20,457 bases of DNA from Planctomycetaceae bacterium. Its GTDB lineage: Bacteria > Planctomycetota > MHYJ01 > SBBU01. The stretch covers positions 1 through 20,457 of the forward strand of contig SBBU01000290.1 in NCBI GenBank assembly GCA_005239585.1, written 5' to 3'. Position numbers and translations under genes: made by a program. This document shows positions 6,348-14,093 of the stretch, piece by piece; within the stretch, counting starts at the first letter, position 1, and each line of letters starts with the position of its first letter. Below the pieces are notes generated by a model, which was given only the letters and a program-made list of their open reading frames with translations, was not told the origin of the DNA and searched no databases.

Positions 6348-7160
6348 CTACTTTTCTTCCTTCTTTTCTTCTTTCTTATCCTTTCCCGGCTCATCTTTGA
6401 AAATGAATGATTTTCCTATAATCATGATTGGCGGTTTTTTACCCGGGTCGTCAGTGGAGCTCGTTTTTTTATCTCTTTTCTCAAGCTCGTCCAATATGGA
6501 ATTCACCCTTGATTTCCTCTCTTGATCGCTGTCGTTTCTAAACTGCCTAAGATAAGGCTTGGCCTTTTTTCCAAGCTTCAAGAGTTGATCGTGCGCCTGC
6601 TGGCGTTTCTCTGCCTCATCTACACCAAGGGTCTCTATGAGTTTCAGGACCTGGTCTTTTGTGGTCTTGATTAATTCGACGGCTTTCCTGGCTTCGTCGT
6701 TCCCTTTTTCCGCTTCAAGTAAACCAAGGATTTCATCCCCCAAACCAAGTAATTCCTCCATAGCCTTTTCCTTCACCTTGGAATCAGACGACGCCGAATC
6801 CTTCACAAATCTTTTTACTCTAAGTTGTACGATCTGCTTGAGAAATGTCTTTAGGAGCTCTGCCTCATCACTTCCCAGCTTTTCCTTACTATCATTGAGT
6901 GGGTCTTGTATGCGAGCCAGTATGTCAAGGATCTTTCTATATGCCTCTTCTGTATTACCCGATTTTAGATCGTGCAAGATGTTATCGAGGACGTCCTTCT
7001 TTTCCTGATTATCTTTTTCGGGATTAACCGGAACCATCTTCCCATCAGGTGTTATGATAGTAACGGTAAATTTAGGTTTCTCTTCCTTTGGCTTATCTTC
7101 TTCCTGCGCAACGGCCGATAGTGGCAGAAGCAACATGGTTAAAGAGATGAAATGTCTCAT
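6348..7160 (-). CDS. Secreted charged helical-repeat protein of unknown function
   Basis: The protein has 270 residues. A clear signal peptide (MRHFISLTMLLLPLSAVAQ) is cleaved near residue 19. The mature protein is highly charged and largely helical. HEAT-like helical pairs are visible near residues 120-235 (DSKVKEKAMEELLGLGDEI, EAEKRQQAHDQLLKLGKK, ERKSRVNSILDELEKR). The C-terminal tail is Lys/Glu-rich and probably disordered. CGGAGG lies a few bases before the ATG and fixes the start. No catalytic motif is visible. It resembles the helical part of the Kelch protein in character. Function unknown. Confidence 0.8.
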   Translation of the reverse strand: MRHFISLTMLLLPLSAVAQEEDKPKEEKPKFTVTIITPDGKMVPVNPEKDNQEKKDVLDNILHDLKSGNTEEAYRKILDILARIQDPLNDSKEKLGSDEAELLKTFLKQIVQLRVKRFVKDSASSDSKVKEKAMEELLGLGDEILGLLEAEKGNDEARKAVELIKTTKDQVLKLIETLGVDEAEKRQQAHDQLLKLGKKAKPYLRQFRNDSDQERKSRVNSILDELEKRDKKTSSTDDPGKKPPIMIIGKSFIFKDEPGKDKKEEKKEEK

Positions 7161-7284
7161 ACTTTCCTCCGATTAAAAAACTTTATATATATGACACATA
7201 CGGGGCTCGAAAAACTCCAGACTCCTGCTTAAAAACTAACTTGGGTATAGATTATACATGTTATTTTGATAAAATATAGCAATC

Positions 7285-8178
7285 ATGATCGAGACTCTAC
7301 CGGGCTACAGGGTAATAAAAAAGCTAAACATGGGTGGAATGTCAACTGTATTTCTGGGTACAGACCTAAAAACAGCCAAAAAAGTTGCCATTAAGATTAT
7401 GCTCCCTGTCAAGGCGAAAGACCCAAAGCTTTTAAATCACTTTGCCAGGGAGTGTAATCTTTTAATAGAATTTGAACATGCAAATATAGTCAAAGGCTAC
7501 AAATACGGTGTTTACAAGGGCCTTAACATATTTGTTATGGAGTATTTGCCCGGATCGACTCTGCAGGACCTTCTAGACAAAGGCAGGGCCTTTTCTGAAA
7601 AAGAGGCATTAAGGATAACGCTGCAACTGGCAGAGGCGCTCAATTACATGCACATAAAGGGCTATATTCACAAAGATGTCAAACCAGCGAACGTTGTAAT
7701 CGAACAGCCGGGCTCGATCGTCAAACTACTCGATCTTGGACTCGCCTCCAAGGTAGGCGAAAAAGAGAGACCCGGCTTCACATCGGGCACACCTGAATTC
7801 ATGTCGCCCGAGCAGGCACAAGGTCTTGACCTTGACCCAAGGACCGACATCTATTCCATGGGCATCATGCTCTACTACATGGTAACGGGTGAGCTTCCGT
7901 TCAAAGGCAACCAACCTCGTGAGATTATGGCGGCCCAAGTTAAAGAGTTATTAAACAGCTCAACGCTCAGGGTGAAATCTATTTCGCACACCACGCACTA
8001 TTTTATAGAAAGAATGGTCTCGAAGGAGAAGAATCTTCGTTACCAATCGATTTCGGAACTTGTAGAGGACATCAAAAGTTACACATCAGAGAGTAAAGAG
8101 GGCGGTAAGATGGCGCCCAAGCCAAAGACCGAGACATCTATCATGAAAGGCTTGCGAAGCCTCCGCAGACGACCTTAA
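7285..8178 (+). CDS. Cytosolic Hanks-type serine/threonine protein kinase
   Basis: The protein has 297 residues. The kinase domain covers about 8-265: glycine loop GGMSTVF (17-23), catalytic K37 in VAIK, alpha-C E56, catalytic loop HKDVKPAN (129-136) with D131, metal-binding DLG (150-152), and activation segment ending GTPEFMSPEQ (168-177). All essential residues are present, so it should be active. The loop is HKD instead of HRD (a non-RD kinase) and DFG is DLG. There is no transmembrane helix or sensor domain; the tail (about 266-297) is basic, ending RSLRRRP. No Shine-Dalgarno precedes the ATG. It converges on an FHA-containing diguanylate cyclase gene, a plausible phospho-target. Substrates are unknown. 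Confidence 0.92.
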   Translation: MIETLPGYRVIKKLNMGGMSTVFLGTDLKTAKKVAIKIMLPVKAKDPKLLNHFARECNLLIEFEHANIVKGYKYGVYKGLNIFVMEYLPGSTLQDLLDKGRAFSEKEALRITLQLAEALNYMHIKGYIHKDVKPANVVIEQPGSIVKLLDLGLASKVGEKERPGFTSGTPEFMSPEQAQGLDLDPRTDIYSMGIMLYYMVTGELPFKGNQPREIMAAQVKELLNSSTLRVKSISHTTHYFIERMVSKEKNLRYQSISELVEDIKSYTSESKEGGKMAPKPKTETSIMKGLRSLRRRP

Positions 8179-8230
8179 GCCCCGCTCCTTCAGGGATGAG
8201 ATACGATACAGACGGTCTATTTTGATCCAC

Positions 8231-8262
8231 AAAAATTTCGGAAACGCGTTTCCGAAATTTTT
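8231..8262. terminator. Perfect 32-bp palindrome, probable bidirectional terminator
   Basis: AAAAATTTCGGAAACG (8231-8246) is followed directly by its exact reverse complement (8247-8262). The folded RNA has a GC-containing stem flanked by A-run and T-run in either direction, the design of a bidirectional rho-independent terminator. It lies between the convergent kinase (ends 8178) and diguanylate cyclase (ends 8349) genes, where one is expected. The rest of the 170-bp gap shows nothing else. Confidence 0.8.
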
Positions 8263-8348
8263 CCACAGCCCGGTAACATGCTTCCAGCAAGGCTTTAATG
8301 AAAATTACGGGATGTCGCCATGATGTATTATGAACAGACAGATTAAAC

Positions 8349-10262
8349 CTACGCTAACTTGTCGGAGTACAATTCAATGCGATTGCGTCCGCTCTTTTTT
8401 GCAGAGTAAAGTGCCGTGTCAGCCTTTTTCACAAGACTTTCTGTAGTATCCTCACGCTCAAGCACGGCGATACCCATGCTAATCGTTGCTCGAAATGCGA
8501 TCTGACCAATTGAAAATGTGGTTTTTTCCACCTTGCGCCGTATCTCCTCGGCATAGGCCATAGCATCCCGCGAGCCCAAGTCAGGGACTGCAAGCGTAAA
8601 TTCATCTCCTCCATATCGCCCGAGAAATGACTCATCCGGCGCAAGTGTCTTGATAATCTTCGAAACCTGTGCCAAGACAAGATCACCTGCCTGATGACCA
8701 AGCTCATCGTTTGTCTTTTTGAATTTATCGATGTCGATCATAAAGATCGCAAGCGGTCTTCTCCTTTGTTTATAGCGACGCAACCTATCATCGAGAAGCA
8801 CAAAAAAGAACTGTCTCGTATATGTTTTGGTAAGACTATCTACTGTTGCCTTTTCGAAAAGCCTGGAGTTATCAACTGAGATTCCCAGCGCGTTCGCAAA
8901 TATTACAAGCAGCTCTTGGTCTTGGTAATCAAAGGGCTTTTTATTTACCTTGTCTGTTACCGCAATCACACCAACAGGTCTTGTGTGGCTCTCTATTTCC
9001 TCTCTCGCAACTATAGGACATATAAGAAACGAATCTGATTGATATTTCTTTTCACCTGTGGCCGGAGGGACTTCCTGACAAAGATACGGTTTATTTTCAG
9101 AAAAAACTTTCCCACAATAACCTTCACCCGGCTTTATTTTTATGGTTGACCACAGGAGCGGATCTATGGAATTTGAATATGCAACCTCTAGAAAACCCGA
9201 GTGTTCATTATAAATCAAGATGGAGCACTTGGAGCAATTGAAAATCCCGACTGAATAATCTACTGCCGCCTTTAATATCTTGTATGAGTCAAGCAGTCTA
9301 CTTATGTGTCTCGTAGCTTCTGAGAGCTTGATAAGTTTGTCGTTGTACTCTCGGTTTTTTTCATACATGACGACATTTTCTACGGTTACAGATACCTGAC
9401 TTGCTATCGCACCAAGCAGGCTAAGATCATCTTCTGTGAAACTTTTCCGTTGGGTGAGCCTGTCAACATAAAGCGCCCCGATAATTTTATCCTTAGTCAC
9501 AAGAGGACAGCACATAACTGATTGTATATCCTGACTTATCACCGATTCCGCAAGCGAGAATCTCGTGTCCTCAACTGCGCTTCTGGAGAGCAGGGCCTCA
9601 CGCTGCTCGATAGCCTCTTTGATTAAGGACCTCGACACCTGTTGAAAACCCTTGACCTCACAGTGGCGCGAAATACGTTTGTCATGTAACCTAAGTCTGG
9701 ACAACTCATCATACAGAAGCAAAAAGATCCGGTCTGGTTTAAATATTTCAAACATGGTATCGAAGAGGTACGATTTGATCTGTTCAAAGTTCAATGTGCT
9801 GCTCATCAAAGAGGAAACCTTGAAAAGCGTCTCTACCTTTGTCTCAAGTACCTCTTTTCTCCTGAACGTATCTACGATTGATGTGGGATCGATAGATTTA
9901 AGCCTGGCCCTCAGAGTAGTCGCTTCTTCCTTTGGTGCTGGTGTGATGGCTTTTAATACATCACTAGGTGCGTCATGGGTATCGCTGTTGAAAAGAAGGC
10001 TTACTTTCCCAAGCTGAATCATGTCCCCATTTGACATCTCTGTTGGTTCTAATATCTTGCGGCCATTTAAAAAAACCTCGGTCTGTGGCGTAGAACTTGC
10101 TATAACATAGCGCTCATTTACAAACTCTACCGTAGCGTGATTTGGTTGCACCGATGACTCTTTCAGCACAACAATGCACTCTTCAGAGCTGCCTATGGTG
10201 TTGTAATATGCTAATTCAAATGATCCAAATACCGCCCCGCTTATAACAGTGATCTGAGCCAT
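8349..10262 (-). CDS. FHA-GAF-GAF-GGDEF diguanylate cyclase
   Basis: The protein has 637 residues and is cytosolic. An FHA domain (about 1-95; IGSSEECIVVL, QPNHATVEF, EVFLNG) is followed by GAF 1 (about 130-300), GAF 2 (about 310-460; NCSKCSILIYNEHSG, GEGYCGKVF) and a C-terminal GGDEF domain (about 466-632) with intact active site RYGGDEF (GGDEF at 551-555). It should make cyclic di-GMP from two GTP. The inhibitory RxxD site is missing (PDES at that position), suggesting no product feedback. The FHA domain lacks the usual Gly-Arg and Ser-Arg phospho-Thr contacts (IGS, QPNH), so phosphopeptide binding may be altered. There is no Shine-Dalgarno; a -10 box ends 7 bases before the ATG. Its location between a kinase and flagellins suggests motility control. 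Confidence 0.93.
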   Translation of the reverse strand: MAQITVISGAVFGSFELAYYNTIGSSEECIVVLKESSVQPNHATVEFVNERYVIASSTPQTEVFLNGRKILEPTEMSNGDMIQLGKVSLLFNSDTHDAPSDVLKAITPAPKEEATTLRARLKSIDPTSIVDTFRRKEVLETKVETLFKVSSLMSSTLNFEQIKSYLFDTMFEIFKPDRIFLLLYDELSRLRLHDKRISRHCEVKGFQQVSRSLIKEAIEQREALLSRSAVEDTRFSLAESVISQDIQSVMCCPLVTKDKIIGALYVDRLTQRKSFTEDDLSLLGAIASQVSVTVENVVMYEKNREYNDKLIKLSEATRHISRLLDSYKILKAAVDYSVGIFNCSKCSILIYNEHSGFLEVAYSNSIDPLLWSTIKIKPGEGYCGKVFSENKPYLCQEVPPATGEKKYQSDSFLICPIVAREEIESHTRPVGVIAVTDKVNKKPFDYQDQELLVIFANALGISVDNSRLFEKATVDSLTKTYTRQFFFVLLDDRLRRYKQRRRPLAIFMIDIDKFKKTNDELGHQAGDLVLAQVSKIIKTLAPDESFLGRYGGDEFTLAVPDLGSRDAMAYAEEIRRKVEKTTFSIGQIAFRATISMGIAVLEREDTTESLVKKADTALYSAKKSGRNRIELYSDKLA

Positions 10263-10269
10263 ATGTTGT

Positions 10270-10297
10270 ATTGTAAAATACGGTTAATATTTACCAA
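10270..10297 (-). promoter_or_regulatory. Sigma-70-like promoter of the diguanylate cyclase gene
   Basis: On the minus strand: TTGGTA (10297-10292), 16-bp spacer, TACAAT (10275-10270). The -10 ends 7 bases before ATG 10262, the same geometry as the Kelch gene promoter and consistent with a leaderless message. The -35 match is 4/6. Confidence 0.4.
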
Positions 10298-10316
10298 AGA
10301 CGAGGTGAGTTGTAAA

Positions 10317-10344
10317 TAGAGTGGTCACACAAGTGACCACTCTA
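10317..10344 (-). terminator. Stem-loop after flagellin 1
   Basis: TAGAGTGGTCAC (10317-10328), loop ACAA, then the exact reverse complement (10333-10344): a 12-bp perfect stem 13 bases past the flagellin stop. On the minus strand it is followed by only a weak T-rich stretch. It separates the flagellin transcript from the diguanylate cyclase promoter. Confidence 0.65.
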
Positions 10345-10356
10345 CTTCACTATGGC

Positions 10357-11898
10357 TTATCTGATTAAAGCCAATACCGACTGCGGAGTAATGTTTGCGG
10401 CTGCCATTGATGCAATCGAGGCCTGAAAGAGTATCTGGCTCCTTGTGAATGCCGCCGTTTCCTCTGAAAAATCCAGATCTCTGACAAAGCTTAAAGAGCT
10501 TGATAGCTGTTCAATATGAACACCAACCGCCCTTATATTAGGCTCAACAGTGCCAGCCTGGATTGAGCCCAAGAAGCCTCTTGTCCTTGTAACCTGATTT
10601 ATAGCCGTCCGTACAATTGTGAGTGCGTTTCCAGGGTTGTTGATAAGCGAGTTGGAACCTCCCGTCCTTACACTAGTTAGAAAGCCCCCGGTCAACACAG
10701 TTGATCCTCCTACGTTGCCGCTAGGGGCGCTCCCTGTTATACCGACCTCTGATATCAAATCCCTGACTGCTGTTTCTCCAAGGACAGTTGCCCCTAGGTT
10801 TGGCATACCCATAGAGATTCTGTCGGTGTCTCGCGCCTCTTCATTAAGCTGGAATGTCAAGCCTGTCCTAGCAACTGTAAATGAGGCTGTTGAACCCTGA
10901 GTTATATTCGGAGTAAGGGACTGACCTGTGGAGGGATTAGGGTTAAGCGAAAATTCAAAGTTTGCTACACCATTTAATATAGAAAACCTATTCCCGACTC
11001 CTGTGAACACCTGCCCCTCAGATGTCACCTGAGCATCAACCCCTCTATCAAACGAAACAGTTCCTGCAGTAGAAGATGCTGTAGGAGAAGGCTGCCTCAA
11101 CGTACCGCTTACCACCTCGAGCCTTACAGTCTGTGCATCGCCAAAACCTTCTGTAAACAAACGAAGCATCGAAGCTGTAGATGAAGCAAATATCCCGGTT
11201 GCTTGTGCCACAGAATTAATAGCACTTGCAATGCTCTGGCTTCGACTCCCGCTGCTAAGCGCAACATCCTGGGTTCCACGAGGACCAGTTATTCTAATTG
11301 TTGTGCTACCCACTGCCGAGACCCCGGTAGAAAAGTGAACATTGCCTCGCTCTGGAAGTCTTGATATTGTCAGCGTCAAGGTCCTAGACGTGGTACCTGT
11401 CGCAAAATTTATCTGTCTGACGTTAATATCGATTAGCGAAGATGGAATTGTGCCTGTGAGCTGAAAAGCATTGGTGCCATTAATCAGTGTCCTTCCAGCA
11501 AATCTTGTGGTAGCCGCTATCCTGTCCAAGGCTGCAATATTTTGATCGACCACCCCCTGCTCCGCTGCTATCTGGTCAGCGCTGATACCACCCGTGTTTT
11601 GTACAAAGATAAGAGAGCTCTGTATATCAGAGAGCAAATCTGACGCCTCAGCGATTGATGCGTCTACAGTGGAGACCATGTTAGAAACATTCTGTGAATT
11701 TTCTATCGCCCTTGATAGCGCTGAGATCTGACCGCGCAACTGCTCAGATATTATCAATCCCGCAGGATCATCTGAGGCGCGGTTAATCCTAAGTCCTGTA
11801 CTCAGTCGTTCCAAAGAACGATTCAGGTTTCCATCGTTTATTTGCAACAATCTAAGTGCCCTCATTGAAGGCACGTTTGTGTTAATTCTTAGACCCAT
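10357..11898 (-). CDS. Flagellin (copy 1)
   Basis: The protein has 513 residues. The conserved N-terminal D0/D1 region (about 1-145) starts MGLRINTNVPSMRALR and contains the signature LERLSTGLRINRASDDPAGL. The C-terminal D1/D0 region (about 430-513) contains EQLSSSLSFVRDLDFSEETAAFTRSQIL and ends QSVLALIR. The middle region includes a flagellin IN-type motif (about 185-240; TTIRITGPRGTQDV, then SIASAINSVAQATG) and Gly/Thr/Ser-rich surface sequence. It polymerises into the flagellar filament after type III export. AAGGAG (11907-11912) lies 8 bases before the ATG. A FliA-type promoter is found about 330 bp upstream. Copies 1 and 2 are closer to each other than to copy 3. A fliC-type function is certain; which copy is the major filament protein is unknown. 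Confidence 0.96.
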   Translation of the reverse strand: MGLRINTNVPSMRALRLLQINDGNLNRSLERLSTGLRINRASDDPAGLIISEQLRGQISALSRAIENSQNVSNMVSTVDASIAEASDLLSDIQSSLIFVQNTGGISADQIAAEQGVVDQNIAALDRIAATTRFAGRTLINGTNAFQLTGTIPSSLIDINVRQINFATGTTSRTLTLTISRLPERGNVHFSTGVSAVGSTTIRITGPRGTQDVALSSGSRSQSIASAINSVAQATGIFASSTASMLRLFTEGFGDAQTVRLEVVSGTLRQPSPTASSTAGTVSFDRGVDAQVTSEGQVFTGVGNRFSILNGVANFEFSLNPNPSTGQSLTPNITQGSTASFTVARTGLTFQLNEEARDTDRISMGMPNLGATVLGETAVRDLISEVGITGSAPSGNVGGSTVLTGGFLTSVRTGGSNSLINNPGNALTIVRTAINQVTRTRGFLGSIQAGTVEPNIRAVGVHIEQLSSSLSFVRDLDFSEETAAFTRSQILFQASIASMAAANITPQSVLALIR

Positions 11899-11989
11899 TT
11901 TATCCTCTCCTTAAAATTTTTCTGGCAGTCACGCCATTGACCGCCGCGTCATCTGCTACCCACACTTTGCAGGCAGCAAAAAAAATTTC

Positions 11990-12025
11990 TCAAGAGCCCC
12001 AAGACTCGGTCATCCCCGAAATCAT
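11990..12025 (-). CDS. Possible 11-residue leader peptide in the flagellin 1 leader
   Basis: ATG 12025 encodes MISGMTESWGS and then stops. It is preceded by AAAGGAGGTGA (12034-12044), a perfect complement to the 16S anti-Shine-Dalgarno and the strongest ribosome-binding site in the window. It sits in the untranslated leader about 90 bases before the flagellin. It could be a translated regulatory mini-ORF, or the GGAGG could be a protein-binding or decoy site. Speculative. Confidence 0.3.
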   Translation of the reverse strand: MISGMTESWGS

Positions 12026-12055
12026 TCTAAATCTCACCTCCTTTATTTTTTCAAC

Positions 12056-12078
12056 CATGGCCTAAAAATTAGACCATG
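12056..12078 (-). promoter_or_regulatory. Hairpin in the flagellin 1 leader just before the strong Shine-Dalgarno
   Basis: CATGGCCTAA (12056-12065), AAA, TTAGACCATG (12069-12078): 10-bp arms with one mismatch that would be a G-U pair in RNA. On the minus strand it lies about 12 bases upstream of AAAGGAGGTGA. It might control access to the mini-ORF. Confidence 0.45.
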
Positions 12079-12229
12079 TCGCCTTTTCGGGGATTGGACT
12101 AGGACTTGCGCGTGCGCGATTGGATAGGACAAAAACTATGGCTTGCCTGAAAACTACATACAGACAATCATAGATGGGTCGATTTGGGCGTGTTTTGTCA
12201 CCCTCAAACGAGGGTTGTTATCACTCTAG

Positions 12230-12257
12230 TTATCGGCTATCGATATGAAAATCTTTA
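12230..12257 (-). promoter_or_regulatory. Sigma-28 (FliA) promoter of flagellin 1
   Basis: On the minus strand: TAAAGATT, 12 bases, GCCGATAA (-10 at 12237-12230). The -10 is a perfect match to the FliA consensus and the -35 matches TAAA exactly. The spacing is one base longer than in enteric bacteria and is the same for all three flagellins here. Predicted start near 12222, giving a leader of about 325 nt. Confidence 0.8.
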
Positions 12258-12262
12258 ACTAA

Positions 12263-12357
12263 AGGCCGCTATCAAAATGCGATTCGGCATGCCCGAATCG
12301 CTTCCAAGCCCTTGCGAAGGGCTGGGAGAGCCGAGAGGCTCATTTTGATAGCGGCCT
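12263..12357. ncRNA. Cloverleaf-shaped inverted-repeat element
   Basis: A perfect 17-bp outer stem, AGGCCGCTATCAAAATG (12263-12279) with its reverse complement (12341-12357), encloses three hairpins. Hairpin A: CGATTCGG/CCGAATCG (12280-12300). Hairpin B: AGCCCTT-GCG-AAGGGCT (12307-12323), extended by TCC/GGA across one mismatch. Hairpin C: AGCC-GAGA-GGCT (12329-12340), with a GNRA-type tetraloop. The whole 95-nt unit would form a four-way junction in RNA or a cruciform in DNA. It lies between flagellin 2 and the FliA promoter of flagellin 1, ending 5 bases from the -35. It is not a tRNA: the outer stem is too long and there is no CCA or T-loop signature. It may be a structured 3' end, a palindromic mobile element or a regulatory site. 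Confidence 0.6.
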
Positions 12358-12405
12358 AAATATAGTTCCTTTGTAACGAGCAACTAAACCAAGTAGGATA
12401 AAGCC

Positions 12406-12431
12406 CGCCCTGTATCATAAGATACAGGGCG
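12406..12431 (-). terminator. Stem-loop downstream of flagellin 2
   Basis: CGCCCTGTATC (12406-12416), loop ATAA, GATACAGGGCG (12421-12431): a perfect 11-bp stem. On the minus strand it is followed by GGGCTTTATCC, only a short T-run. Confidence 0.55.
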
Positions 12432-12458
12432 AGATGGCTAAAAGATCAGCCTCCTAAT

Positions 12459-12484
12459 CCCGCCTCTTCACTAGAAGATGCGGG
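12459..12484 (-). terminator. Second stem-loop immediately after flagellin 2
   Basis: CCCGCCTCTTC (12459-12469), loop ACTA, GAAGATGCGGG (12474-12484): 11-bp stem with one mismatch, 15 bases past the stop codon. With the stem at 12406 and the cloverleaf at 12263 it gives three structures in a row at the 3' end of this transcript. Confidence 0.5.
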
Positions 12485-12499
12485 GCTGCCCAGCGTTTT

Positions 12500-14038
12500 C
12501 TATCTTAAAAGAGCTAATACGCCCTGCGGCACTGTATTAGCAGCGGCCAATGTTGCTATACTGGACTGATAGAGTATCTGATTTCTTGTAAACCTAGCTG
12601 TCTCCTCAGCAAAGTCCAAGTCTCTGATGGTGCTCAAGGAGCTTGACAGCTGCTCTATGTGTACGCCCACAGCTGTTATGTTAGGCTGAATCGATCCTGC
12701 TTGTATCGATCCCAACCTACCTCTTGCAGTAGCAACCTGATTAATCGCGCTCCTTACTATGAATGTTGCATTTGTCGGGTTATTTATCAACGAGTTTGTT
12801 CCACCAGTCTTGATTGAGTTCAAGACACCTCCGATTCTTACCGTAATTCCTCCTACATTTCCCGATGGAGCGCTGCCTCCTATGACTGCCTCTGACAGAA
12901 GGTCTCTAACTGTCTTGAAGCCAAGAACTGAGGTGGAAAGGTTAGGGATACCAGTGGCTATTCTGTCTGTATCACTTGGGTTTTCATTCAACTGGAAGTT
13001 TAGACCTGTATTTCCTACAGTGAAGCTCACAGTCGCCCCTGTCGTTATTCCCGGCGTCAGTGATTGACCTGCCCCGGGATCGGGATTCAGAGAGAATTCA
13101 AAGCTGGCAACCCTTGTAAGAATGCTGAACTTGTTACCAACGCCCGTAAAGGTTTGACCTTCAAACGTAATCTGTGCATCTAAGCCTCTATCCGATCTGA
13201 TTGATCCGGCGCTTGCTGCAATGGTGCTAGACTCTCTCAATATACCACTTACGACCTCTAACCTAACTAGCTGACCCTGTCCATAACCTTCGCTAAAGAG
13301 CCTTAGGGTAGTCGCAGTAGAGGAAGCGAATACCCCTGTAAACTGGCTTACAGTGTTTATAGCCCTTGCGAGGCCAGACTCGTTTGTACCACTACCTATA
13401 GCTACGTCTTCTGTACCCTTTGGACCAGTTATTCTCAAGACCGTAGCCCCAACTGACGAGGCGCCTGTCGCAAAGTTTATTTCAGCTCGTTCGGGAAGCC
13501 GCGAAATTGTTAGTGAAAGGGTACGGGTCAAACTACCGGGCGCAAATGATGCTGAATGTACCCTAATATCGTTTAATTGTGCTGGTGAGCTTGCTGTGAT
13601 TAAAAACTCTGCAGTTCCGTTGATCAGGTTTCTGCCAGCAAATCTTGTGGTTGCAGCGATTCGGTCTATTGATGAAATTGCCTGGTCCACAACGTTCTGT
13701 TCTGCATTGATTTGCTCTACAGAGTTACCGCCTGTATTCTGAACGAATACTAGGGAGCTCTGGATACCGCTTAGAAGATTTGATATTTCCTGAATAGCAG
13801 CGTCTGCCGTTGCTATCAGGTTTGAAGCTGTCTGGGAGTTCTCGACTGCTCTATTAAGAGCGCTCAGCTGTCCCCTTAACTGTTCACTTATGACCAGTCC
13901 TGCCGGGTCATCTGACGCCCTGTTTATTCGAAGCCCTGTAGCTAGTTTTTCCAAGCTACCGGCTTGAATATTGTCATTTCTGGTTAACTGTCTCAAGGCT
14001 CGCAAGCTTGAGATATTGGTGTTGATTCTAAGTCCCAT
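12500..14038 (-). CDS. Flagellin (copy 2)
   Basis: The protein has 512 residues. The N-terminal signature MGLRINTNISSLRALR and LEKLATGLRINRASDDPAGL, a central IN-type motif (TVLRITGPKGTEDVAI, then ARAINTVSQFTG) and the C-terminal EQLSSSLSTIRDLDFAEETARFTRNQIL ending QGVLALLR define it as a full-length flagellin. It aligns almost end to end with copy 1 (shared SRLPER, EVVSGIL, GVGNKFSIL, GSAPSGNVGG). The start at 14038 restores the MGLRINTN terminus shared by all three copies and has GGAGG 6 bases upstream. Another in-frame ATG at 14062, also with GGAGG (5 bases away), would add eight residues (MGFSWRKK). Its leader is unusually long. Confidence 0.96.
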   Translation of the reverse strand: MGLRINTNISSLRALRQLTRNDNIQAGSLEKLATGLRINRASDDPAGLVISEQLRGQLSALNRAVENSQTASNLIATADAAIQEISNLLSGIQSSLVFVQNTGGNSVEQINAEQNVVDQAISSIDRIAATTRFAGRNLINGTAEFLITASSPAQLNDIRVHSASFAPGSLTRTLSLTISRLPERAEINFATGASSVGATVLRITGPKGTEDVAIGSGTNESGLARAINTVSQFTGVFASSTATTLRLFSEGYGQGQLVRLEVVSGILRESSTIAASAGSIRSDRGLDAQITFEGQTFTGVGNKFSILTRVASFEFSLNPDPGAGQSLTPGITTGATVSFTVGNTGLNFQLNENPSDTDRIATGIPNLSTSVLGFKTVRDLLSEAVIGGSAPSGNVGGITVRIGGVLNSIKTGGTNSLINNPTNATFIVRSAINQVATARGRLGSIQAGSIQPNITAVGVHIEQLSSSLSTIRDLDFAEETARFTRNQILYQSSIATLAAANTVPQGVLALLR

Positions 14039-14093
14039 TTTTTTCCTCCATGAAAAGCCCATCTAGACCTCCATGCCCAGACAAGGCGATTGG

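Noticed and set aside
12263..12357. tRNA gene
   Set aside because: The cloverleaf shape is suggestive, but the acceptor-like stem is 17 bp, and there is no T-loop (TTC), D-loop (GG) or anticodon arm of correct size.
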